Assembly (NCBI GenBank): GCA_973895155.1
Contig: OZ316896.1
Coordinates: 1 to 64,000, forward strand
Direction of reading: 5' to 3'
From: Marsupella aquatica
Taxonomy: Eukaryota > Marchantiophyta
DNA length: 64,000 bases
Shown: one piece after another, positions 38,301-50,063 of the stretch
How the letters are laid out: each line of letters starts with the position of its first letter
Position numbering within the stretch: the first letter of the stretch is position 1
The notes under the pieces: model-generated
Databases searched by the model: none
Seen by the model: the letters and a program-made list of their open reading frames with translations, nothing else
Told to the model about the DNA's origin: nothing
Made by a program: the position numbers and the translations under genes

Positions 38301-40211
38301 TTAAGAGCAGATTTCCACGCCCAGCAGACGAGAACTGCACCTACACTTAACCCTTGTAGACATGCTAGAAGCCAGAAATTCACAGCAGAAACATGCGCAA
38401 GGTCATACAATTGGGCCACTACATTCCCCGCACACCTAAGAACAGGTCCTAATCAAAACAATGGGAGTTCACAACTGTGGGAGAACCTGTTCCAGGGAAT
38501 TCATTCGGTCCTCTTCGAATCCTAGTTTATTTATGGCATCTTGCAGCTTCTCCAATTCCGCCTTACGTGAGCGCAGCTCCTCCTGTGCAGCAGCTACTTC
38601 GTGTTGCTTGGAATTGAAATGCTGCTATTTCGCTTTCAGCTCTTTGTCGAGATGTTTGATCTTTGTTTTGCTCTGCTGCACCTCAGTCGGAGCTTTCCCT
38701 ACCGCAGCATTTGCATCATCTCGCTGGTCTGCCAGACTCTTTTGTTCAGCCCCACTAGCCTTCCCTGCTTGAATCCCCTGAACCAAACGAATTTCGACGA
38801 GCCACTGACTTTTCACCTGGACTCTGCTGAATGGACGAAATTTGAATCTTCAAAGTAAACCCTTCAGCTGGTGTACTGTTCTTAGACAAAAACATATTGC
38901 TATGAACATGCTAAAGTCAGCATCGATAGCAGATTATTACCAGTTTTATCAGTGTTGGCTCAATTCCTGTTTGCATCCTCAGAGTTCAAATAACTACCTG
39001 ATAATCTCGTTCAAGGTCTTCCAATGTCTTTGCCTGCTGCTCCACTTTCTCTTTCAGACCTGAAAATTCTTCCTCAGCTTGAAGTTCAGCAGCAGTTTTG
39101 GCGGCGATGACACCATCCAAATCCTTTACATTTCTTTGCAGCTGATAGATAACAGCCAGCAAATTGAGGTGAGTAAACAGGGGTACCTCCCATGATACGG
39201 CTCATGTACCAAAACCTGCCTGCTTTACAGTTTGGCGTCTGAGATTGGTTGCATACCTGCTCAGCGGTAGCTTTCTCGACGTCAAAAGACTCTTGTTTTG
39301 CATTGACAGCAGAGTCGACCTTCACAAGAGCTTATCCACCGCATCAGACAAACTTCTCATGTCACTATTCATCTGCTTCTCTTTGGCCTCAGTCAATGCA
39401 GCAACAGAAGCCTCGTTCTGGGCTATTTCTTCCTCTAATCTTACCGACGGCAGATAATTTAATAGCCTCAACCTTGTCTTGCATTTTGGCCTCCTCACCC
39501 GAAGAAGCTTCCTTCAACCTCCAGCCTCCGAAAAATCGAAAGCAATGCAGAATCTGTCGAGACGATCCACCACTGCATTGCCGGAAGTCCACTGCTGGTA
39601 CTGCGCTCGTTCTTTCCATAGCTTCTCGAGAGCTGGAAGGATGTTTTGACTCAAAAGGTTGTCAATTTCATCCACTTAATTTCGCCTGCTTTTTTTCCAG
39701 AGTCTTGAGAGCGTTCTCTTTTTTCGACTCGTACGTCTTAGTTCCAGCTGCCTCTTCTAGCATTGACAGAATCTCAGGCGGCTTCATGTTGAGTACTTTC
39801 GTGATACGACCTTGCATGATGAGAAAGTGAGGATTGTTGATATTCAGCTGTACGGAGTGGAAGAGATTTTGGACCTGGGTGGGCTGCCTTACGTGGCCAT
39901 TTATCCAGTACTTGTTCCGTCCACCAACGATAATCTACAGTATGACAAAAGACCATATAATCAGACAATGCCTGACCATGGAATACTGTGCGAATCGAAA
40001 TGTTCTCATGTTCTGTCTGCCACTCATTGGATCCGGTATCTCTCTTGGCTATTGATCATCAAAATATTTATTCACGAGGTGTGGGGAGCATCGGAAGAAA
40101 AGACTGACTGTTTCCAGGCCAACAGAGACGGGTGTCTCGGCAAGAGGGCCAACTTAATATCGGAAATTGAATGAAATGAAGTTCAGATAAATTCGTGAGG
40201 GGTAAACTTAC

Positions 40212-40529
40212 CTGGCGAGTGACAGTAATCTCACTCGAGTCTTCATAGCCGATAGGACTTCGCTTACGGTTCGAATTGTCAAACAGAATTGAAACTGTTG
40301 CTTTTGTAATTCCCGCCTGCCCTTGCTTGTAAACCAGCTCTTGCAAGTTGCTTGCCCTAACTTGCTGCAAATTCGTAATTCCCAGCACGAAGCAAATAGA
40401 GTCCAAGATGTTCGACTTCCCTGATCCATTCAGCCCTGTTATTGCGTTGAATTGCTGATCAAAGCCGGAAACCACAGTCCTTTGAGCGTACGACTTGAAT
40501 CCGTCCAAGGTTATCTCCTTCACATACAT
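40212..40529 (-). pseudogene. SMC2: SMC2 exon 1: intact N-terminal ATPase lobe
   Basis: 106 codons, uninterrupted from ATG (40527-40529) to the donor CAG|GTAAG. It contains MYVKEI, the FKSYA motif, Walker A (GLNGSGKSN, residues about 32-40) and the [14 protein letters not shown] SMC2 segment, and ends ITVTRQ. It is the best-preserved part of the pseudogene and would be mistaken for a live gene start. The reading past the donor is intron. Confidence 0.9.
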
Positions 40530-41385
40530 CGCGCCAGCGTCCCCTGGACGACGACAACCTCTGCGCCAGACACGGAGGTTTGATGGCCACCAACATCTCT
40601 ACATGATCTAAGGACATCCCGGTGCCTATCCTCGCAAGCTCACAATCCTTGTAGAATTCACAATCTGCTAAGAATTACTTGTCGTACTGGCTTCGGATTG
40701 CTCAATTGCTATAGTTGCTTCTCGGGGACTTGGTATCGAGCTTTGCGTAGCTACATGCTCACGAATCCGGTCATCCCTGTTAGGTTCGCGTTACCACTTT
40801 TACACGGCCTCTCGTCAAGTCCTTTGGGCACACAATTCCTAGTAAGGGCCCTACCTATATACGTATACTGGATGTTCTTCTGCGTTTCGACCTTACATTG
40901 CTGGGCAACTATACTTCTCACCTCTGAGCGCCCAAGGAAGCGGGACAGAATCTCTTTTTCAGCCCGGGATACTGTCCATCCTGGTTCAAGTCCTGCTCAT
41001 TTCTTGCATGACGTCTCCTGCTGCCTGAGCTCCTTTTATTTCCCGTCACAATCTACATCAATTTTGTTGCCACTTGCTCGTTACTTGCTTGTTGCCACTT
41101 GTCGTCAATTCTTCGTTTTGTATGCACGACACTTCAGTTGCAAAGGGTTCTTTCTTGGAGGGCGATAAACAAGAGCACTCGCGCCATAGTTTTTCAGAGG
41201 GCAATGTGCGGGTATGACGGTGGGTTGCTTTGGGGTTTGGATGGAAGATCTTCTCATACTTTTTCTTCTCAGAACTTGTAGTTTTGATTCTCAAGTTTTG
41301 ATGGCAAAGCTGGGATGATTCGTAAACGAGTCCAGCAGGAGGAATTTGATCCTGGAGAAGATACCGCTACTGCTATCAAATTCAG
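40530..41385. other. Former SMC2 upstream region, no gene recognised
   Basis: This lies directly 5' of the SMC2 relic and would have held its promoter. A 156-codon open frame on the + strand (40698-41168) is Cys/Leu/Ser-rich with no family features and overlaps imperfect repeats of CACTTGCTCGTTACTTG; I regard it as chance. Confidence 0.5.
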
Positions 41386-41643
41386 AACAAGAGTGTTATT
41401 ACTTGGACCAGCATGATTGCGGGATACGCTAGGAGTGATCATGTTCAATCTGCACTCGACATTTTCAATCTAATGCGCCAAGAAGGCGTGAAGCCAAATG
41501 AGATCACGTATCTGAGCATCCTGAATGCATGTGGCAGCCCATTAGCTCTAACATGCGGAAAATAAATTCATGAGCATGTTCGACAGGTCGGCTTTGAATC
41601 ATCCGTGCGTGTAGGGTCTGCTCTCGTACTGATGTACGCTAAA
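41386..41643 (+). pseudogene. Pentatricopeptide-repeat (PPR) protein fragment
   Basis: 86 codons translate to a typical plant PLS-type PPR stretch: VITWTSMIAGYA, then a motif with ALDIFNLMRQEGVKPNEITY, then LSILNACGSPLAL, GK, IHEHVRQVGFESSVRVGSALVLMYAK. It spans about two PPR motifs. An in-frame TAA (41563-41565) falls where GK(E/K)IH is expected, and TAG follows at 41644. No start codon, further repeats or E/DYW domain are seen. PPR proteins of this class edit or process organellar RNA; this piece cannot. The wording resembles bryophyte and lycophyte PPR families. Confidence 0.85.
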
Positions 41644-42136
41644 TAGTTCGCATTTTGACCCGAAGCTGCCCTGACGAGATGTCAAGGTCTCTCTGGTTTG
41701 AGAGTCGAATGACGGATTGTGAATGAATGAGTTGACAAAGATCCACAAATGATTTTTGACCTGAAACGACTTCACCATCATGTGAGCCTTCCGAATCATA
41801 ATGAAGTCCTTCCAAAACATCAAACACATTAGTCTTCAGGATGTCAAAGTGTTCCCTGAAGAGCTTCTTGGCTTCCTCTTCAAATTTAGTTGCTGCAAAC
41901 TTCCGAGCGAGTTTGAGCATCTGCCGTACATTATCTACTCCTAATCGTCGGCAAAACTCAGTGTCGATGATTAATTATTTAGCATCTAGAACAAATTGGA
42001 AGGGATATCTAGTGAAGGCCGATCGCGATGTAGCAGTGATGACAAAACAACGTTGTAGGTCCTGTTTGGAGGCCAATTCAACGACGGTGGTTTGTATCAG
42101 CCCATCAAAAGTGGAATAATGATCAGCGGAGGTCAA
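41639..42136 (-). pseudogene. Unrecognised reading frame with one in-frame stop
   Basis: On the minus strand a single frame is open from 42136 to 41639 except for TAA at 41975-41977; a TAG bounds it upstream. The composition looks protein-like: a segment with FDGLIQTTVVELASKQDLQ and ITATSRSAFTRYPFQFVLDAK before the stop, and helical, charged LGVDNVRQMLKLARKFAA and AKKLFREHF after it. The second half loosely recalls BACK-type helical repeats of BTB proteins, but I cannot name a family. It converges on the PPR fragment and overlaps it by a few bases, so at least one, and probably both, are debris. Confidence 0.4.
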
Positions 42137-45100
42137 CTATTTTTGTAAATTTGTAGCGGGTCCTAGTACAGAACCATAGTACTGAAAGTTGCCCTTTCTT
42201 TTCCCGAGGGGACATTTATGGCAGGACGTGATTGTTTCTCACCTAGAGATAGCCGATGGCATCACAATCTCTCTGGTGCTCCAGCCAAGCACAGCTCCTT
42301 GTTCCCAGAGCTACTGTCCAGAGTGCTAACTTACGTAGTGGCAGTCCTAGTGTGAATCAAGCTTTATCAGGCCCCAATAAACCTGACAGAGCGGCTACAT
42401 ACTGAGGCTTGATTCCAATCTTATCTGAGCATGCTTTGTCCCAGAGCGGCTACATACTGAGGCTTGATTCCAAGCTTATCTGAGCATGCTTTGTCCCAGA
42501 TGGGAAGTCTGACCTCTGGGTCCCGCCCCGTAGCATCTGCTCGTCCCAGTTGTTTATCGAACTGTCCCCATCGCCCATTTGATCCCTAGGCTGTGTACAG
42601 CTGTAGCCCCTTTTCCTCCTTGCCCCCGCACTTCCGAATTGCAGCTTGAATGAATGTGCACTTTGTAGCCGACTGAGCAGCCAGGTGGATCAAATCAGCT
42701 TTAGTATTATGTCAGTCTTTTCCCTTTGGCCCAGTGTCCAAAGCTGCTGACATGGCTGTTCTAATCACATTGGCTTGCTACAACATTACTCCGACAGCAT
42801 CTACTCTTAGTGACCCAACAGCATCGCGATCCCTAACTACTCCGCCGAATTTTCCAAAGCTCAGCACAGTATTGACTTTACACGTGACCTCTTAAGCAAA
42901 CCATTCATTCCTGTAGACTCAAGCAAGCGATGCTCAGAGTCTCATCGCCTTTCGCAGATCATTGGGGGGCAACAGACCACCGGCAGCACTTGAGAGATAG
43001 AATGCATGTCGACGCGGGAGCTCAATCACCACTGAACAGCCCCGCCTGGCATAAGGTTTCTTTACTCTAAGTACACACCAAACGCTCGTCCGCCGCAATG
43101 ACATGAAAATCCCCCTCAAAACAAAATACATTGACGACATCACTGTTTTGAGAATACAAGGATTACAGCAGTGCAAATATTTCGTCCACTAGGATCTCCA
43201 CTTCTCCAGTCAATCAGTCCAAAGTAGGCGTTGAGATTCTCCGAATGATGAAACCTGTCCGGTAGAAGACTTTGGAACGCGCAACACTGCAACATGACCG
43301 AGTCACGTCAACGGTGCCCACATCTTGCGAACAACTCACTTTTGCATATTGTGTCGAGTTGCAAACGAACAAACCGGGATGCTGCTGTCATCTCTCGCTC
43401 TCTAGTCCCCACGGCCGATGTCGTCATTCTTTCTTGTGAGATGTTTGGTTTTTTCATTTTCAATACCTTTGCGGACCCACTTGTTAGTGAGCACATGGGT
43501 CCTATGTTTTGCAGGGCCACAGGGATCCGTGTGTTTGAAGGTTGAGCGAATTAGTGAAGCGGCATATTGGGTTTAGGGTTGCATTCTCTGGCTCGTGGGG
43601 TCCCGCCTTCATTTCTTCATCGTTTTGCTTCTCGTTGGACTATCGCAGCTTGAGTTTTTCAACTGGGCTTGTTACCAGTCTTGTCGTTTGAGCTTCATCG
43701 AGGAGTCTCTAACATGTGTACTTGTCACTCGTCTGGTTAGATCGACTTTGTATCGACTGCTGCTGCCAACAGATCCTTGTGGTGTTCTCCCTTCTCTATT
43801 TCGAATGTATCTTCTCTCCATATATAGTTAGATCTGATCGGTAATTAGCTATTGCATCTCTCAATTATTTTGCACTTTATTAACTCAGGGTGCAAACATG
43901 GGATCATTAATTTGGCACTGCGAATGTGTTGGAATATATATATTGCGCGTTGTTTTATGGGAGAAAGGTGCGAAAATAGTCCCAGCTAGATAATACACTT
44001 GACCTCCCGTGCAAATCTGATATTCAGGCCTGTGTTAAGTGCATAATTTCTTTTCGCTTCTAAACACTATTTTCGGTGCTTCATTCGTGCAAAAGAGAAA
44101 AGTTTTTGTTGTGATTATGTTGTGCCTCCCCCTAGAGTCCTGTGGGCAGGATATATAGAGATGGATACTCCGAGCTTGTATAGGAGGAGAGATTGATGGA
44201 CAATGGTTTAATTACCAAAGAGGCGATTTGATCGCATGCACAAGTATGCAGAGAATGATGTCATTGTCCCGGCAAAGTTTAAAGAGTTTCTGAACGCAGA
44301 GCAAGGTGAAACCGAGGTTGGGTGATGCCGAGAAGATCATCAATGAGCAGATGGCTCACTAGAATACGATATTGATGAAAGCAAAGCACTCCTTCACATT
44401 GGATGCATTCCTCCAGTACCTTCTCGACCCGATTGTCAACATTGCTTACTTAAACAAGGTGAGACAAAACTAGACGCGTCAATTTTTCCGTTTCTCATGT
44501 CTCGAGTAAGGCACGAATTAGAGTGGAGCCAATCCAGTACTTCACAGTGAATTCTAGCACACTATTGTGGCTGCGGTAGTCGGAAGATTGTATAAAGCTG
44601 TGAAGAGGGTCTATATATGGCGGATCTTTAGAGGTACGGATGGCTCATAGGCAGTTTTGTGACTTTCGTGGTCGGAAGCTGCCTTCAATCTGTCCCTAGA
44701 TAAGGCTGGGAAATTGGCATAGAGACCTTGCCATGTATGTTGTATGAGATTGTGGCCGTTTCAGCCAATTCTTTTGATGCTTCAATCAACCGAGTGGTTG
44801 TTGCACCTCACTGGTCACGTCAAGTGAACTACTGTACTAGCTACTGCGTTTATGTCCACTAAGGCCTCTGGTGGCTGGTCGAGTAGAACTCCCACACCAA
44901 TAATGAACCTGTTAGCCGAAGCCCGCCACAAAGTTGTTAGGGGATCGGGACCAAAAGGCTGAGGGCAGCGCCCTATTCTACCCAAAACGCCACTTTTGGA
45001 ACTTTTTTAAGTAGTACACATTGCGCCTGTTTTTTTCTCCACTTCCTGCTACAACTTTTTAGGTTTTGTGATTAGACTGCCTCGCCGCCATCAAAGCTTA

Positions 45101-45424
45101 ACATTGGGCCTTGTAGACTGTTCGAGACTGCCAGCTGATTTCTCCAAAGGGTCGCCGCTATAGCTTCTCCAAGAGAACGAATGCCACTGCAGCTTCCCCA
45201 GCAGAGGGTGGTCAAAAATCTGGATCACGTCCCATAGCCTGTCCACCTTGCTCCAAGCACTCATAGAGTCTTGAGTTTACGTTGTGTGCACATTGTGCTC
45301 CCCGTAAAATTTTGTCATTTCGCGCGCGCGGCAACTTGGACTTGGTTCCTCACAATCGCGCATGCGTGGAACTTGTGATTGCTCTGTTATAAAGACTTTC
45401 AACAAAGTTTAACTACAAAATCAA
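42137..45424. other. Intergenic DNA, no gene recognised
   Basis: Short open frames (for example 43294-43545 and 43595-43831) show no family motifs, codon bias or splice context that I can support. The only clear structure is a 55-bp tandem duplication at 42390-42499. Confidence 0.55.
42390..42499. repeat. 55-bp tandem duplication
   Basis: Copies 42390-42444 and 42445-42499 start AGCGGCTACATACTGAGG and end TTTGTCCCAG; they differ at one base (CCAATCTT versus CCAAGCTT), which indicates a recent event. Confidence 0.92.
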
Positions 45425-45974
45425 TTACGTGTCCAAGTTCGTCTGTAACTGCGGGGCTATTGCCTTTACTTCCCACAATACCGTGATCTCCTTGTTAATC
45501 TTAACAAGAGCATCTACACATCTCTTAGCATGTACCCAACTCTTAGCATCTACATAACTCTTAGCATCTACGCAAGTCTTCGTTTCCATTGGCAACCATT
45601 TCCACTGTGCAACGACCTGCCGAGCAGTACCTCCAGGAATTTGGTATAACAATTGTAAGAGAAGGCCAGACATCATAGCCCCTTGAGTGTGCACCTCGGG
45701 ATCTCCTGGGGGGACATCCATAGAAGGAGATCCTTCTTTCAATTGGAGAAGAGGGCGTTGAGTGCGGTTCTCGTTGATCCCTTCCCTTCACTGGGGCGAA
45801 CGGATGAGGGTCTCTACGACAACTCAATGCAGTTCTAAAGATTGTCGACAACCCAACAATTGAAAGAGGAATAGAATCTTGATCTGTGGGAATGAGCCCG
45901 TCCTTCCAACTTCTTGACATGCCTGGCCAAAGAGCTTGATCGATTAACAGAGTCACTGGCCTGCTATATATCAA
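45425..45974 (-). other. Overlapping minus-strand open frames of unknown meaning
   Basis: Two frames of 105 and 137 codons overlap. The first ends with an 18-bp repeat-encoded series (VDAKS, VHAKR, VDALV) and the helical KINKEITVLWEVKAIAPQLQ. Neither has a recognisable domain. It might be a retroelement remnant, but I found no RT, integrase or gag motif. Confidence 0.2.
45515..45585. repeat. 18-bp minisatellite
   Basis: Three to four copies of CTTAGCATCTACNNAACT-like units in tandem (CTTAGCATGTACCCAACT, CTTAGCATCTACATAACT, CTTAGCATCTACGCAAGT). Confidence 0.75.
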
Positions 45975-46182
45975 AACCTTTCATGGTAGTGATTGTCATT
46001 CAATCCAGGCATTCATCCAGAGCTAGAGACCTTGCAGTGGGCACTACTAGTACATAGTTGGACAGCTACAAGATACGGATGTTACATGCTGTTGCTTGAG
46101 CATTTAGACAGTGTTTGGTCACTTTAGTCTCTAGAAGATATGAATGGTCTTGTTGCTCGCAGAAAATCTAGTCTCTACTTTA

Positions 46183-46325
46183 GATAGTGATAATACCTAG
46201 GTTAGCATGTTCTAAGTTCTTTGTAGTTATTGGCGGCTTGATCAGGAATTTTCGATAGTGATAATACCTAGGTTAGCATAATTTCTGAATCTTTGTAGTT
46301 ATTCGGAACTCAGGAATGTTGGCTC
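46183..46325. repeat. 71-bp direct repeat pair
   Basis: GATAGTGATAATACCTAGG followed by TTAGCAT, and later CTTTGTAGTTATT, occurs at 46183 and again 71 bp later at 46254 with modest divergence. Confidence 0.75.
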
Positions 46326-46358
46326 AGTCTTTGGTCTTCAAATGGTATTTCTCTGGTT

Positions 46359-46514
46359 TTCTCCCCTTTTGTGTGTCTCATTTAGTTGAGATCCTCTGTC
46401 TCTTCTCCCCTCTTGTGTGTCTCATTTAGTTGAGATCCTGTATCAGCTTCTCCCCGTTTTGGGGGGTCATGTAATTGGGATCCTGTCCCTTCTCCCCTTT
46501 ATTGGGTCTCATCC
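46359..46514. repeat. Degenerate tandem repeat of about 45 bp
   Basis: Three to four units beginning TTCTCCCC and containing GTGTCTCATTTAGTTGAGATCC or diverged versions (GGTCATGTAATTGGGATCC). Confidence 0.75.
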
Positions 46515-49500
46515 ACAGATTTGGCTCATTTTGTTCTTTGGTAGAGTGATTCATTTCCATTTGGACCCTCATTAGATGTATGTAAGCTAACGGAACATAT
46601 TAAACAAATGGGACCTGCCTGTGGGCAAAAACCTATTGGGACCACATGTGAACCTTGTCCTCTATCTAGTACCCATTGTTGCTTCTTTCTTGCAGTTATT
46701 TTTCATCATTTTGTTACTGATAACAATTAATAAATTGAGCTCAAAATAATTGATTTAATTAACCTTTGCTGTGTTTGCATTTCCTTTCTAAATCACTTAA
46801 GCTGAGGGTAAAGTTTAGGGTTTAGGGTTTAGTTTATCTCTATAATTTGCTTTACTCCATTGTACTTTGTTTGGCCTTTTTCAGGAAATTGGTCCTTAGT
46901 TTTCTTAAATGTACTTCTTCCTCGTTTTCTATTTTAGTAAGGTCTCAATGTGGGGAGAGTTTTGTAGATCAATGAACTTAGAAAGTTTGTCTCTGCTTTG
47001 GAGCAATGTCGGCTTAATTTACAGCAGGGGAGTGTGAGTTCTTTGACAGTACTGGTCTAAGTATCCTAAATGTTAGATTCCCCTCAACAGACCCTACATG
47101 TGATCACACATTGAGACTTCACCCCTGGCTGCCTCTCACCAATATGTGCAACGTGCACTATATATATAAATTAACACACTTAGAATCAACTACTGTAGAA
47201 AGTTTAGGGTTTAGGGTTTACTAATGATTTCTTATTAATTTCTTCTAGTGATGCCCATCTTGCAGTCTTATGTAAACTGTCAGTGAAATAAGTGTCACTC
47301 CCCCTATAAAAGAGGGGAGTAAGCCCATTCCCTTCAATTATCTGAGCTTTGCCTAAATACACACATTGCACTCACCCATGGTGGAATGTAAGTTTATGGC
47401 ATTCAAAGTCCAAACTCCAGTTTGACTGCAACCAGCTAAATTGTAGGGTGGACTCCCTTGCCAATTAACTGCTGAACTTATTGTTGTTAGTTTAGCAAAT
47501 GAGTAGCTAAACTATTCACTTAGTTTTCTCACTTTGATATCTTTTCCTCACTTTTACTCTTTCTCTCTCCTTGGTATGTTTTCTCATGTCAACATCTTTT
47601 GTTCAACGCACGGGCATTGGTCTAGTTATAGATATGAATACTCCCTCAAATGCATAGCACAACAGAGTGCCCCAAAAGTGCAGAGATTTTGGTACTCTGG
47701 AGCTAGTCTGGATCTAGATATATCCTAATAACAAGGAACTGGCACTCCAGCTTGCTTTGATGAAAAAAGTCACAATGCCATTACCTTCTTATAAATTTAC
47801 CCTTGTACATTTTATGGTTCAGATTGTTGAACGATTCAAAGTGTAAGCTCATATGGGATCCCATCCGGGTCCCATGCATCTAATCATTAAACTGTTAAAC
47901 CCTTTCAAGGTATTATAAACACTTAATGAACACTCAACTATTATTTGATTCCTAACCATAACAATCTTTATGGTGCAACCTCTCGCCAAGTAATGAGTAT
48001 CCACTGATTCCACCAGGCTACAAGTAGTCAATTCAGATTGGCGGCAGAAGAATAATCATTTTGCCTTGAGTAACTCTGAAGTGTGATTCATTTATGCCTG
48101 GTTTGGCCTTGATTTGTCATCTGTCACACCTGGTCATCCCGCCCCTATCCTGACACCGTCCCAACCTCATCCCAACCCTATCCCAACCCCACCCGGTCCC
48201 AACCACACCCCGTAGGGCAACACGTAAACTTGCCCGTTAACTCAAACCGGGCATTTATCCCACACAAAGATCATCCAACCCCAGGGGCAGGTGAATAATC
48301 ATTATGCATGGAGTAACTCTGGAATGTGACTCATTTCTGCCAAGGGAAGATCATCCAAACCCAAGGGAATGCAGCACATTGAACATGGTCAGAACATTGA
48401 ACTACACAAACAAGGAGGGAGCTCGACCTGTACTTGCTCTAGGTTGGTCTCCTAGTGGTGTTGGCTATGCTGATGAGGAAGAAGCCTGAAGCACTTGTTG
48501 CTGCAAGCTGCCTCTCTCCGGCCACAATTCCAGGATCCTGAAAATTAAGCTTCACACCCTGACTTGGGCGTATGCCCAGGTTGACATTTTCCCTCCCTAT
48601 CATTCTTATTGTTCGGAGAACATGATTGACAGTGAGTTTTGAAGTAAATTCTGGTGTATTATCCTTTTCCTTTTAATTAGTAGATATTTAAAAAGCAGAA
48701 GGGTTTGCAGAATTTATCACAAAGGACATGGTTACATTTCATTATATTGAGTTTATGATGGTTTTATTACATTTTGCTTTGAACTTTTTATTGAATACTC
48801 CACGTTTCTCAGATTGCACAAGGGGATCTGGTTGTTGGGATGACTTTGTGAGTGCAAAATCTACTTCCTTTAGTAGTTGGGAAGCTATCGGCCCTCTTTC
48901 ACAAGATATTGCCTTACACGTCATTCAAAAGTAAGTTGGCTTCAAGCACTATTGTTGCCAATGATATGAAGCTCTACATGCACTTGGACAAATGAGTTTC
49001 AGTTTCAGGTTTCTTGTCATTGTTTTTGGTCATCCTCAAGACACTAAATCCTTTTAGTGTTCTGTGCAGTGTCATTCATGCCAACATTGTACAAATATTG
49101 AGGCGAGACCAAGGAAAGAACTGTACACTCCTTGGGACAAATCAATAGTAGATTTATGAAGGTGAGTACCTCAACATCAAAATTCCCCCTTTCTCCCCAC
49201 CTACATGTTGAATTATTCATAAATCTAATGATAAAAATTACAACTTACGGCATTTCGGTACTCAGATCTGAAATGGTTCGTGTACTATTTGACCGGAATT
49301 GTAATATTTACTGAATTGGAATTAGAATAAACAAATTCAGTGGATTTGTTTGCTATAGTGTGGGAAAATCTAAAAAAATTGAACACCATAAAATTAAAGT
49401 TTACACTTTATTGGATTCTTTGTTATAAAAACATTCTTGAACTGTTTGTTAGAAAAGTTCTTAAACTAAAGTCCTCAAGGTTTTGAAGGACAGTATTTTT

Positions 49501-49572
49501 GAATGGCTATGATCACAGATCTCACCTTTTGGACGTGGTTACAATTATCCCTATTTTCATTGCTCCCCATGT

Positions 49573-50063
49573 GAATGAGGGTACTTTTATCTCCTGAGGG
49601 TACCCTTGTGCATGAGGGTACTCTTATCAGTGAGGGTACTCTTATCAATGTGGTACATTTATCAACGATGGTACTTAATTAGATCAATGAGGGTACCCTT
49701 ATCAATGAGGGTACTCTTATCTCCTGAGGGTACCCTTGTGCTTGAGGGTACTCTTATCAACGAGGGTACTCTTATCAGCGAGGGACTCTTATCAGCGAGG
49801 GTACTCTTATCAATGGGTACGCTTATCAACAATGGTACTTTGATCAGTGAGGGTACCCTTATCAATGAGGGTACTCTTATCTCCTGAGGGTACCCTTGCG
49901 TATGAGGGTACTCTTAAGTATCAATGAGGGTACACTTATCAACAATGGTACTTTGATAATGAGGGTACCCTTATCAGTGAGGGTACTCTTATCTCCTAAG
50001 GGTATCCTTGTGTTGGGCCTTGTCCATGAGGGTACTCTTATTAATGAGGGTACTTTTATTAGT
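49573..50063. repeat. 18-bp minisatellite (GAGGGTACTCTTATCAAT)
   Basis: More than twenty tandem units of GAGGGTACTCTTATCAAT with variants GTACCC, CAGT, CAAC and the longer GAGGGTACTCTTATCTCCT. A super-repeat of about 165 bp is visible, since the pair TCTCCT-GAGGGTACCCTTGTGC recurs. As 18 bp is six codons, one + strand frame reads (N/S)EGTLI repeatedly and stays open; I regard this as a by-product of the repeat. Confidence 0.92.

Larger units (their letters stand above)
34787..40529 (-). pseudogene. SMC2: Condensin subunit SMC2, truncated and frameshifted unprocessed pseudogene
   Basis: SMC2 is the ATPase core of condensin, which compacts mitotic chromosomes. Exon segments, 5' to 3' on the minus strand, are 40529-40212, 39934-39257, 39141-38998, 38777-38487, 38127-37939, 37799-37635, 37189-37125, 36947-36885, 36689-36597, 36361-36265, 36063-35947, 35584-35399 plus 35109-35077, and 34933-34787. 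The 12 introns between them have GT-AG borders. The first exon gives the SMC N-terminus (FKSYA, Walker [10 protein letters not shown], then the SMC2 signature [13 protein letters not shown]). Then follow coiled coil, hinge (SMTALE ... RRRITIIPLNKIQ ... GLLTGGSRR) and the start of the second coiled coil. The C-terminal third, with the ABC signature and Walker B, is absent. Stops lie in exons 4, 5, 11 and 12. Frameshifts include a 4-nt insertion near 39675, two or three more in exon 2, and one extra base near 36682. Retained introns indicate a DNA-level duplicate. Similarity was judged from memory of plant SMC2. Confidence 0.9.
45975..49572. other. Intergenic DNA, no gene recognised
   Basis: AT-rich with no supportable gene. 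It contains two direct-repeat clusters (46183-46325 and 46359-46514) and short isolated TTTAGGG pairs near 46813 and 47202. A 48120-48200 stretch is rich in CCCAACC/CCCATCC words. Frames up to 68 codons show nothing recognisable. Confidence 0.55.

Noticed and set aside
38147-38772. ORFs on both strands (90 and 103 codons) near SMC2 exons 4-5
   Set aside because: One covers intron sequence and the other is antisense to exon 4; neither has family features.
39249-39830. 193-codon + strand ORF within the SMC2 region
   Set aside because: It is the antisense of SMC2 exon 2; the minus strand reads as recognisable SMC2 protein.
40698-41168. 156-codon + strand ORF upstream of the SMC2 relic
   Set aside because: Low-information Cys/Leu/Ser composition, no domain, and it crosses short imperfect repeats; likely chance.
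45425-45974. Possible retroelement coding remnant
   Set aside because: No RT, integrase, RNase H or zinc-knuckle motif could be read; kept only as an open frame of unknown meaning.
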